DNA of 11,805 nucleotides, taken from positions 1-11,805 of the forward strand of contig JAFDFT010000112.1 in assembly GCA_019309685.1 (NCBI GenBank), given 5' to 3'. Origin of the DNA: Deltaproteobacteria bacterium. GTDB taxonomy: Bacteria; Desulfobacterota; Desulfobacteria; Desulfobacterales; JAABPS01. The notes under the pieces are model-generated. The model was not told where the DNA came from and made no database searches. It saw nothing but the letters and a program-made list of their open reading frames with translations. Position numbers and translations under genes: made by a program. Positions 6,864 through 11,805 of the stretch are shown in pieces. How positions within the stretch are numbered: the stretch's first letter is position 1; the number at the start of each line of letters is the position of its first letter.

Positions 6864-6898
6864 TTTTGTTGACAACAAAATGATGCCATAGATAAAAT
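6864..6898 (+). promoter_or_regulatory. Promoter-like sequence over a 17-bp palindrome, facing away from hflK
   Basis: TTTTGTTGACAACAAAA (6864-6880) is a perfect odd palindrome. It includes TTGACA (6869-6874), followed after 18 bp by TAAAAT (6893-6898). It would transcribe rightward into about 850 bp of repeats without a gene until 7745. It could be an operator, a promoter for a non-coding transcript, or chance in AT-rich DNA. Confidence 0.3.
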
Positions 6899-6931
6899 CT
6901 AGATATTTGGATCATCTTCAAAAGAGTTGAA

Positions 6932-7100
6932 GATCCTTAAAGGGTTTCCCGCTCAAAGTCCGGGGCCTTCGACAAGAATTCGAGGAAAGTGCTGAAAACC
7001 TAAAATGATTTAAACATTTAGAAAAAACATTTTTGTCGATTAAAATAAACTTAAAAGAAAAATATCGAATAATGAACGCCGAATATCCAATATCGAAGGA
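6932..7100 (-). repeat. Dispersed AT-rich repeat, copy B (inverted)
   Basis: The reverse complement of this stretch matches copies A and C: TTCGATATTGGATATTCGG, GTTCATTATTCGATATTTTT, TTTTCAGCACTTTCCTCGAA, then TTGTCGAAGGCCCCGGACTT and TGAGCGGGAAACCC. The last part (6945-6976) also pairs with 7614-7644. The two therefore form widely spaced inverted arms around the insertion at 7109-7578. Confidence 0.6.
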
Positions 7101-7108
7101 ATGTTTTA

Positions 7109-7578
7109 TCTCAATTGAGCGAAAGTTGAGGGTGCTCCAGCTTCCCCGGCGGCGGGATCTACGCTTCGCTCCGACAAAGCATCAAGGGTGAAGCCGTAAT
7201 AATCTACTGCGAATCCTTGATAAGATGGGGTATCATCGGCTTTCCCGGAGGGTAAATAAAATGAAAATAAAGAATGATACCTCAATTGAGCGTTAATTAT
7301 TGGATGCTTTTATGCAAACATAGAATATATATGACTTTGAGCCGTCAAACAAATATTTTATATATCATCTATACCATGTTTCTGGGTACATATTCTATTC
7401 TCTGTAAAATCAGGTCCAATAGGGCTTTACAGAAGAAAGATTAAATATTTTGACTCAATTGAGGTGATAGTTATACTTTATCTATAGAAGATATACAAAA
7501 ATATGAATAAACCGAACTATACCCTTAATCCCTACGTAATTAGTAAAAGTTTTTCATTTTATTTACGCTCATTTGAGG
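7109..7578 (+). mobile_element. Small non-autonomous insertion element (MITE-like), with a nested insertion
   Basis: The ends are TCTCAATTGAGCG (7109-7121) and CGCTCATTTGAGG (7566-7578), 11 of 13 matching as inverted repeats. TTTTA lies directly outside both ends (7104-7108 and 7579-7583), a 5-bp target duplication. Without the nested element and its duplicated 5 bp the length is 280 bp. The left two thirds are nearly identical to 11550 onward, except for a 7-bp gap after CTTGATA. No transposase is encoded, so movement would need one from elsewhere. The interior contains small hairpins, for example CCCG-GCGA-CGGG in the second copy. Confidence 0.8.
7280..7464. mobile_element. Nested 185-bp element with CCTCAATTGAG ends
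   Basis: CCTCAATTGAG (7280-7290) and CTCAATTGAGG (7454-7464) are perfect 11-bp inverted ends, and TGATA flanks both sides (7275-7279 and 7465-7469). The other copy of the host element, at 11550, has a single TGATA at the same place (11723-11727) and continues directly into TTATAC, so it is the empty site. The interior is AT-rich, non-coding and unlike the host element. The same end sequence and duplication length suggest the same transposase moves both. Confidence 0.85.
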
Positions 7579-7613
7579 TTTTATATATAGCCAATGCCAA
7601 GAGAAGACAAACA

Positions 7614-7676
7614 CTTGTCGAAGATCCCGGACTTTGAGCGGGAACCCCTGAATCCTAGAATCCTTGGACCCTTTGT
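7614..7676 (+). repeat. Dispersed repeat fragment (copy D)
   Basis: CTTGTCGAAGATCCCGGACT and TTGAGCGGGAA (7614-7644) match the end of copies B (inverted) and C (10869-10902), followed by AATCCTAGAATCCTTGGACC. It forms an inverted arm against 6945-6976. The right end lies 70 bp before the DUF721 gene, so it probably contributes to that gene's upstream region. Confidence 0.55.
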
Positions 7677-7744
7677 CCCAATTGGGAAAAGAACCAAGCA
7701 ATACTATTTCTTGTACGCGTATCTATAAATTTTTGTCAGTACTT

Positions 7745-8056
7745 ATGAAAGAAAAAAAAGAAAAAGGTAAGGAAGCTGAGCCTGTTGGTGAACTGATCAA
7801 CCGGGTACTTGGGAAATATCGCCAGGAGGGGGATCAGGAAATAGCAAAGCTTTGGGACCTGTGGGAAGATACGGTTGGCGAGCCGATTGCTGAGAATACA
7901 CGCCCTGCGGCCTTTAAAGGAAAGATATTGATTGTGTATGTGAGCAGGTCAACATGGATGCAGCAGCTTCAATTTTTAAAAAAGGACATGATCACAAAAA
8001 TAAATAACGTGCTGGGTGAAGAATTGATTGAAGAAATAAAGTTTAGGATTGGGTGA
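7745..8056 (+). CDS. DUF721 / DciA-like replication protein
   Basis: The 103-residue protein fits the DUF721 family. It shows GELINRVLGKY, WDLWEDTVGEPIAENTRPAAF (37-57), then KGKILIVYVSRSTWMQQLQFLKKDMITKIN (58-87) and the EEIKFRIG end. This W-VG-IA-TRP-F-G-L-V-V-S-W-QL order is the KH-like core of DciA. DciA is the ancestral bacterial protein that helps load the DnaB replicative helicase in species lacking DnaC or DnaI. I chose the ATG at 7745; an upstream in-frame TTG (7664) would add 27 residues encoded by a dispersed repeat and unlike the family. No strong ribosome site precedes 7745. The protein is short and lacks the long extension of some DciA proteins. The helicase-loading role is inferred from the family. 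Confidence 0.85.
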   Translation: MKEKKEKGKEAEPVGELINRVLGKYRQEGDQEIAKLWDLWEDTVGEPIAENTRPAAFKGKILIVYVSRSTWMQQLQFLKKDMITKINNVLGEELIEEIKFRIG

Positions 8057-8384
8057 CTACAGATTTAGAAATGAACGAAACCTTTTAGGCAAGAAAAATG
8101 CATAAAACCAATCAGCCCGTACTTTTCTTTGCTTGGCCAAAGAAAAGTACCAAAAGAAAGGCCACCCGTTTGACCGGGTCCTTTCGGACTCCCTTCATTT
8201 GAGCACATGACTGCGGCGGGCCGAAAACTCGTCCCGCTTTCAGCGGGTCTCAAACAGTTTGGCCCTTTTTCCCGCAGGCATGCACTCAACTCGGCACGGT
8301 CAAAATGGGGTAAGAAATATTTGCTTCTGCTAAAAAACTTCAAATGAAGATAAAAAGGCAATCATAGAGAGGATGCAAGCTCAG
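8057..8384. repeat. Highly structured dispersed repeat between dciA-like and trmN6-like genes
   Basis: This stretch is a series of hairpins. GTACTTTTCTTTG (8119-8131) pairs perfectly with CAAAGAAAAGTAC (8138-8150) across a 6-nt loop. Next come ACCCG/CGGGT (8165-8180 region), GTCC-TTTC-GGAC, and CCCGCT-TTC-AGCGGG (8233-8247). A 98-codon frame on the minus strand (8065-8361, containing FGTFLWPSKEK) is made by the repeat and has no other sign of being a gene. From memory, similar CTTTTGGTACTTTTCTTTGG blocks are common in intergenic regions of proteobacteria; this needs a database check. Confidence 0.6.
8218..8270 (+). terminator. Terminator-like hairpin downstream of the DUF721 gene
   Basis: GGGCC-AAAACT (8218-8229) pairs with AGTTT-GGCCC (8256-8265) around an inner CCCGCT/AGCGGG hairpin, and is followed at once by TTTTT. 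It lies within the structured repeat, 160 bp after the gene's stop, so it may end that transcript. This would separate it from the methyltransferase gene, unless the latter is read from its own promoter. Confidence 0.45.
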
Positions 8385-9131
8385 ATGGCATTTCAGAAAG
8401 ACAATTTGACCACGGATTCATTTTTTAACGGTCAGTTGAAAGTAAAACAGGAAAACACTGGCTACCGGTTTTCATTGGATGCTATTGTGCTTGCCAGCCA
8501 TGTACAGCCGCAGAAGGGGGACAGAATTCTTGATTTGGGTACTGGATGCGGGATTGTTTCATTGATATTAGCTCATCAGCACAAGGATATAAAAATATAC
8601 GGTATTGAAGTACAGGAAACACTCGCCAGGATTGCGATTCTAAATGTTGAAGAAAATAAAATGCAGGATCGCGTGGAAATTATCCACAAAGACCTGAAGA
8701 AATTAAAAAATAATGATATATTCGGCCCTGTAAATATTATCGTGAGCAATCCGCCATACCGGAAGGTTGACGCTGGCCGTATAAATCCTGATCTTCAGAA
8801 AGCAGTAGCTAAACATGAGATCAGCACGGATCTTGAAGCTGTTGTTACAACGGCACGGCGGATGTTGCTTTCTGGCGGACGGCTTGTTATGGTTTATGCC
8901 GCCGAGCGATTGACAGATATTTTAACGCGTATGAGGAGTACAGGCATTGAACCGAAATATTTCAGAATGATCCATCCGGATATTCATTCTGCTGCAAAAT
9001 TGATTCTGGTTGAAGGTGTCAAAGGAGGAAACGCGGGCATGAAAAACGGGGCGCCTCTGATTCTCTACGATGAAGATGGCTCTTATACAGATGAGATATT
9101 AGAGATGTTTCACCTCAAGCCGACAAGCTGA
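8385..9131 (+). CDS. tRNA1(Val) adenine-N6 methyltransferase-like protein (TrmN6/YfiC family)
   Basis: This is a class I SAM-dependent methyltransferase of 248 residues. It opens with LTTDSFFNGQLKVKQENTGYRFSLDAIVLA, typical of the TrmN6/YfiC family, whose E. coli member methylates N6 of A37 in tRNA1(Val). SAM-binding motif I is DLGTGCGIVSL (50-60), the acidic residue after strand 2 is E75 in GIEVQ, and the catalytic NPPY is at 122-125. The C-terminal half (RRMLLSGGRLVMVYAAERL) completes the Rossmann fold. AGAGAGG abuts the upstream ATG at 8373 with no spacing but stands about 12 nt from the ATG at 8385, which I therefore prefer; the difference is four residues. The substrate is inferred from family resemblance. 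The gene is convergent with the DUF1015 gene. Confidence 0.85.
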   Translation: MAFQKDNLTTDSFFNGQLKVKQENTGYRFSLDAIVLASHVQPQKGDRILDLGTGCGIVSLILAHQHKDIKIYGIEVQETLARIAILNVEENKMQDRVEIIHKDLKKLKNNDIFGPVNIIVSNPPYRKVDAGRINPDLQKAVAKHEISTDLEAVVTTARRMLLSGGRLVMVYAAERLTDILTRMRSTGIEPKYFRMIHPDIHSAAKLILVEGVKGGNAGMKNGAPLILYDEDGSYTDEILEMFHLKPTS

Positions 9132-9269
9132 GAGAGCAATTACTTCATTGCTTGAGATGAAGCGATGCTGCTGGATACTGGTTTCTGGATATTGCACATT
9201 TATAAAGGACCTCAACTGTTTTCGCCGGCATCGAGCATCCAGTATCCCGGAGATTGATGCGGGTGACGG
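9132..9269. other. Intergenic inverted repeats between convergent genes
   Basis: AGCAAT (9135-9140) pairs with ATTGCT (9147-9152). GGATACTGG (9173-9181) pairs with CCAGTATCC (9239-9247) across 57 nt. Neither has a T-tract, so they are not clear intrinsic terminators. The GGATACTGG/GCCGGCATCGAGCATCC wording looks like another dispersed repeat family. Confidence 0.4.
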
Positions 9270-10598
9270 CTAAGGTGTAAGCGGGTTTATCACCTGACCA
9301 GTAATTACTTTTGGGTAGAAATACGTTGATTTTCTAGGCATGATCAGACCTTCTCCGGCCACATTTCTTACCTGTTCAATCCGTGTTGGGTTGAGGATAA
9401 AGGCCATGTCATATCTACCGGGTTCAACCAAACTGACAGCCTCCTCGGCACTGCTCGAATAAGCGATTAACTGTTTGTCATCCAGACGTTCCTTACTGAA
9501 ACCTAATATTTCCATAAAGATAAGCTGGGTCAAAACAGTTACGTCAAGAGATTTTAAAGCGTCTGGAAGTGTATGGCCGAACTTCTTTTCCATTGTGTCC
9601 GGCTTCAATTTGAGCAAGTAAAAGATAGATTGATTGTTTAAAAACACGCCTATACTATTTTTCGAGGCACTTGACTTAAGTGAATCTAAAAACTCGCCCA
9701 GCGCCTTTTGACGGTCTTGTTCGGAAAAAGAAATGGGTGTGATGTCAAAATATTCTTCCGCTTTTTGGATAAACAGATTCATGTCCGTTTTTGGGATATC
9801 CTTAAGGATTCTGTGCGCGGGCAGTATAATCATTCCCGGATCCTGCATGCTGCAAAGATACATCATTACGTAATTCGCCGGGTGTTGTTCGGAAAAGTTG
9901 GGGTCATTGTTCGCTACCCAATCTTTATAATTAAGGGCAGTTTCGTAACGGTGATGTCCATCTGCAATAAATAAACGCGTTTGTTTCATGGCGTTTTGAA
10001 CATACTCATGGGTATCTGTATCTGTAATCCGCCACAGTTTATGAACATGGCCTTTGCCGTCTGCAGGATCCATGTCCGGGGGTGTCTCTTTGACTGAATC
10101 TTTCAGCACACTTAAGATATCTTTTTCATCTTTATATAGAGAAAATATAGGGCTGAAATTGGCATGACTCGCTTTCATGAGTTCGAGTCTTTCTGACTTA
10201 ACTTTTGAAAACGTTCTTTCGTGGGGCAGGATGATACCCTTTTCAAATGGTTCAAGGCCGACAAGAGCTATAAGCCCATACCGTGTACTTGGCTTGTTGT
10301 TTACGTTAAATTCGACAGACGACAGATAAAATGCCGGTGATGAGTCCTGAACAAGGATTTCCTGTGTGAGCCAGTCTTTATAATATGCAGCCGCCCTTGT
10401 ATGGGAAGTGTTTTTCTCAGAATCCGTGTCTGTTTTCTCACCCAGTATCAGCCGGATGATATTTTGCGGGTGGCGCTTGTGGAAATTGTGTTGTTCCTGT
10501 TCGGAAATCACATCGTAGGGAGGCGTCACTACATCAGCCATATTCTCTATTTTTAGGGGATTATATAGAATTCCCTTAAAGGGTATGATTTGAGCCAT
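9270..10598 (-). CDS. DUF1015 family protein
   Basis: This is a 442-residue member of DUF1015, a conserved bacterial family without an assigned biochemical role. It opens MAQIIPFKGILYNP. Family landmarks are VTPPYDVIS (24-32), ILPHERTFSKVKSERLELMKA (123-143) and ADGHHRYETALNY (212-224), the last giving a conserved His-rich block that looks like an active or metal-binding site. The closing PRKSTYFYPKVITGQVINPL is also typical. The length is normal and no membrane segments are seen, so it is probably cytoplasmic. AAAGGA about 9 nt before the ATG supports the start. A possible promoter lies 40-65 nt upstream. The gene stands alone, convergent with the methyltransferase gene. Confidence 0.93.
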   Translation of the reverse strand: MAQIIPFKGILYNPLKIENMADVVTPPYDVISEQEQHNFHKRHPQNIIRLILGEKTDTDSEKNTSHTRAAAYYKDWLTQEILVQDSSPAFYLSSVEFNVNNKPSTRYGLIALVGLEPFEKGIILPHERTFSKVKSERLELMKASHANFSPIFSLYKDEKDILSVLKDSVKETPPDMDPADGKGHVHKLWRITDTDTHEYVQNAMKQTRLFIADGHHRYETALNYKDWVANNDPNFSEQHPANYVMMYLCSMQDPGMIILPAHRILKDIPKTDMNLFIQKAEEYFDITPISFSEQDRQKALGEFLDSLKSSASKNSIGVFLNNQSIFYLLKLKPDTMEKKFGHTLPDALKSLDVTVLTQLIFMEILGFSKERLDDKQLIAYSSSAEEAVSLVEPGRYDMAFILNPTRIEQVRNVAGEGLIMPRKSTYFYPKVITGQVINPLTP

Positions 10599-10635
10599 TA
10601 TTTAATTCCTTTACGTTGGTACACAATTGCTGGCA

Positions 10636-10664
10636 CAGATACTATAAATGGATGGGTTGTTCAA
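10636..10664 (-). promoter_or_regulatory. Possible promoter of the DUF1015 gene
   Basis: On the minus strand TTGAAC (10659-10664) and TATCTG (10636-10641) are 17 bp apart, giving a leader of about 30 nt. It is only a moderate match. Confidence 0.35.
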
Positions 10665-10691
10665 GTTAAATATAGAGCGAGTCTCACAAGC

Positions 10692-10917
10692 TGGACCTTA
10701 TTTTACCAGCGAAGGTCGAATACTGAATAACGAAGTTTTCGTCAGCTCTTGGAATTATTTATTTGTTAGCGTATCTCTTCGATATTTTTTAAGCAAAGTT
10801 TCTATAATCGGCAAAATTTTCTACTAAAAATTTAAGTCTTTATGGTTTTTAAGCACTCCACCAGAACCATTGTCAGAGATCCCGGACTTTGAGTGGGAAA
10901 CTCTTTAAGGATCAATC
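10692..10917 (+). repeat. Dispersed AT-rich repeat, copy C
   Basis: This copy parallels copy A from TGGAC onward: CCAGCGAAGGTCGAATACTG, then TTCGATATTTTTTAA, GGCAAAATTTT, AATTTAAGT, TTTTTAAGCACTCC. It continues with ATTGTCAGAGATCCCGGACT and TTGAGTGGGAAACTC, as in copies B and D. It occupies most of the gap between the DUF1015 gene and the first tRNA. Confidence 0.6.
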
Positions 10918-10950
10918 AATTTCTTGATGATGATTCTGAAATTATTAAAG

Positions 10951-10978
10951 TTGACACTCATTATTAAATCAGTATATT
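10951..10978 (+). promoter_or_regulatory. Promoter of the first tRNA-Ser gene
   Basis: TTGACA (10951-10956) and TATATT (10973-10978) are separated by 16 bp, with the tRNA starting about 33 bp later. This is the best sigma-70-type match ahead of the tRNAs and may serve both. Confidence 0.6.
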
Positions 10979-11010
10979 GGTACTCACTTGATTGTTGGGT
11001 TTGTATAAAT

Positions 11011-11102
11011 GGAGAGGTTGCCGAGTGGCTGAAGGCCCCGCTCTCGAAAAGCGGTATTCCGTGAATACGGGATCGTGGGTTCGAATCCCACCCTCTCCGC
11101 CA
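11011..11102 (+). tRNA. tRNA-Ser (anticodon CGA)
   Basis: The cloverleaf folds with acceptor GGAGAGG against CCTCTCC, followed by discriminator G and an encoded CCA (11100-11102). The anticodon stem CCGCT/AGCGG encloses CTCGAAA with anticodon CGA at 11045-11047 (reads UCG). A long variable arm is present, as in class II serine tRNAs (TATTCCGTGAATA). The T-loop has GTTCGAATC. The encoded 3' GCCA is also the start of the palindrome that follows. Confidence 0.95.
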
Positions 11103-11164
11103 AACTTTGGATGCAAAGTTTGGCGAGATCTCGCCAAGAATTTGCTTTTTATGTTTGGCACCTA
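11099..11164. repeat. Palindrome chain directly after tRNA-Ser(CGA)
   Basis: GCCAAACTTTG-GATG-CAAAGTTTGGC (11-bp stem, starting with the tRNA's own G-CCA) is followed by GAGATCTC and GCC, so GGCGAGATCTCGCC is itself a 14-bp palindrome. A third, weaker unit GCCAA...TTGGC follows (11135-11159 region). It may act as processing signal or terminator, though the first stem is followed by a palindrome rather than a T-tract. The same chain follows the second tRNA. Confidence 0.65.
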
Positions 11165-11169
11165 AAACT

Positions 11170-11243
11170 GTTTGCAATCCAGAAATGAGTGTTTTTTCGT
11201 CCTGCCACATCGGGACGGAAAAGGGCCATTTATGGATGGAAAC
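11170..11243. repeat. Hairpin repeat element, short form (74 bp)
   Basis: The element begins GTTTGCAATCCAGAAATGAG and ends GGCCATTTATGGATGGAAAC, the same arms as the 142-bp element at 4368-4509. Its core, TTTTTCGTCC...GGGACGGAAAA around a 9-nt loop, is different, so the whole unit folds as one long hairpin. It lies between the two tRNA-Ser genes. Confidence 0.65.
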
Positions 11244-11269
11244 TAAGTATTATTTATAATAATTAACAC

Positions 11270-11363
11270 GGAGAGATGTCCGAGCTGGCTGAAGGAGCAC
11301 GACTGGAAATCGTGTGTGTCGTTTATAGCGGCACCGAGGGTTCGAATCCCTCTCTCTCCGCCA
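11270..11363 (+). tRNA. tRNA-Ser (anticodon GGA)
   Basis: The acceptor GGAGAGA pairs with TCTCTCC, with discriminator G and encoded CCA at 11361-11363. The anticodon stem CACGA/TCGTG encloses CTGGAAA, with anticodon GGA at 11305-11307 (reads UCC and UCU). A long variable arm (TGTGTCGTTTATAGCGGCAC) marks it as class II serine tRNA. GTTCGAATC is in the T-arm. A separate promoter is not obvious, so it may be transcribed together with the first tRNA. Confidence 0.95.
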
Positions 11364-11430
11364 AACTTTGCATAGCAAAGTTTGGCGAGATCTCGCCATT
11401 TTGAAAAAATGGCGGATCCGCCAGTAGGCA
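11360..11430. repeat. Palindrome chain directly after tRNA-Ser(GGA)
   Basis: Modules bounded by GCC and GGC follow each other. GCCAAACTTTGC-ATA-GCAAAGTTTGGC has a perfect 12-bp stem starting with the tRNA's G-CCA. It is joined by the palindrome GAGATCTC to GCCATTTT-GAA-AAAATGGC, which is joined by GGATCC to GCC-AGTA-GGC. Neighbouring palindromes share their GCC/GGC bases. The chain leads to the GIY-YIG gene fragment 5 bp later. Confidence 0.7.
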
Positions 11431-11434
11431 ATTA

Positions 11435-11549
11435 ATGTATTGTGTTTATATCCTTTTGAATGAGGCAGAAACAAAGACATATACAGGTGTTACTGACGAT
11501 GTTGAAAAACGGCTGAAAGAGCATAATTCGGGCAGAGTAAAATCTTCTA
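11435..11549 (+). pseudogene. GIY-YIG nuclease gene, interrupted after 38 codons
   Basis: The first 38 codons read MYCVYILLNEAETKTYTGVT and then DDVEKRLKEHNSGRVKSS. This has the GIY-YIG nuclease layout: VYI as the first motif, YTG as the second, and RLKEHNSG holding the catalytic-type Arg. It resembles the small UPF0213/YhbQ-type proteins of about 80-100 residues. The frame then runs into the mobile element at 11550 and reads 27 unrelated residues to a stop at 11630-11632. The C-terminal half of the domain, with its conserved Glu, is lost or displaced. No ribosome site is visible. The rest of the gene may resume beyond the window, after the element. Confidence 0.75.
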
Positions 11550-11805
11550 CCTCAATTGAGCGAAAGTTGAGGATGCTCCAGCTTTCCCGGCGACGGGATC
11601 TACGCTTCGCTCCGACAAAGCATCAAGGGTGAAGCCGTAATAATCTACTGCGAATCCTTGATAACGCCGAAGATGGGGTATCATCGGCTTTCCCTTAGGG
11701 TAAATAAAATGAAATTAAAAAATGATATTTATACCTCATCTATAGACTATAGAAAATATGCAAAAATATGAATAAACTAAGCTCTACTCTTAACCCCTAT
11801 GTAAT
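11550..11805 (+). mobile_element. MITE-like element, second copy, running off the window
   Basis: It begins CCTCAATTGAGCG (11550-11562) and is nearly identical to 7109-7274. It then continues through the site where the first copy carries the nested element, and onward to CCCCTATGTAAT, matching CCCTACGTAAT at 7530-7540. By comparison with the first copy, about 38 bp remain beyond the window edge. The sequence before the left end is TTCTA, the expected target duplication. No transposase is encoded; a frame for about 20 residues after 11709 is not convincing. Confidence 0.8.

Noticed and set aside
8065..8361. A 98-codon minus-strand frame with FGTFLWPSKEK.
   Set aside because: It is wholly inside the structured repeat, follows the hairpins, and has no ribosome site; such frames are typical by-products of this repeat.
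10905..11480. Several minus-strand frames across the tRNA-Ser genes (containing GGEGGIRTHDP-like strings).
   Set aside because: They are antisense readings of the two tRNAs and their palindromes, a well-known artefact of tRNA-Ser genes.
11709..11771. A short frame (MKLKNDIYTSS...) inside the MITE as an encoded peptide.
   Set aside because: About 20 codons only, and in the other copy it is altered and broken by the nested insertion.

Overview
The window (about 11.8 kb, AT-rich, roughly 40% G+C by eye) reads as ordinary chromosome from a Gram-negative anaerobe. Desulfobacterota, in the style of Desulfobacteraceae sulfate reducers, is the best guess. It rests on the DUF1015, FmdB and DUF721 proteins, the style of GroEL/GroES and HflKC, and the dense short dispersed repeats between genes. 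This assignment is inference; no rRNA or marker gene settles it.

Left part (1-3700), minus strand: a groES-groEL operon ends in a strong hairpin terminator. Upstream of it lie a gap with two related hairpin motifs, a small FmdB-type zinc-ribbon gene with its own good promoter, and an unrecognised protein carrying an HExxH metalloprotease-like motif. Middle (3700-6800): a repeat-filled gap, then a 32-codon gene with a TTG start for a very basic bS22/COX24-like ribosomal peptide (+). It converges through a shared terminator on hflC and hflK (-), which overlap by 4 bp. Right part (6800-11805): a second repeat-rich gap; a DUF721/DciA-like gene and a TrmN6-like tRNA methyltransferase gene (both +), separated by a highly structured repeat; a convergent DUF1015 gene (-); two tRNA-Ser genes (CGA and GGA anticodons); and a GIY-YIG nuclease gene cut off after 38 codons.

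The most interesting content is mobile and structural. (1) A family of small non-autonomous elements has 13-bp ends close to CCTCAATTGAGCG and 5-bp target duplications. One element (7109-7578, duplication TTTTA) contains a second, nested one (7280-7464, duplication TGATA). Another copy (11550 to beyond the window) lies inside the GIY-YIG gene and supplies the exact empty site for the nested insertion. (2) Both tRNA-Ser genes run directly into a chain of palindromes whose first arm begins with the tRNA's own G-CCA; the second chain leads to the GIY-YIG gene. (3) Two hairpin elements share their end arms but have unrelated cores, and one forms the leader of the bS22-like gene. (4) A roughly 170-230 bp AT-rich repeat occurs three times plus a fragment.

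The protein genes are housekeeping: protein folding and membrane proteolysis control (GroESL, HflKC), replication (DciA), tRNA modification and translation. Apart from the operon pairs groES-groEL and hflK-hflC, the neighbours show no clear joint pathway.
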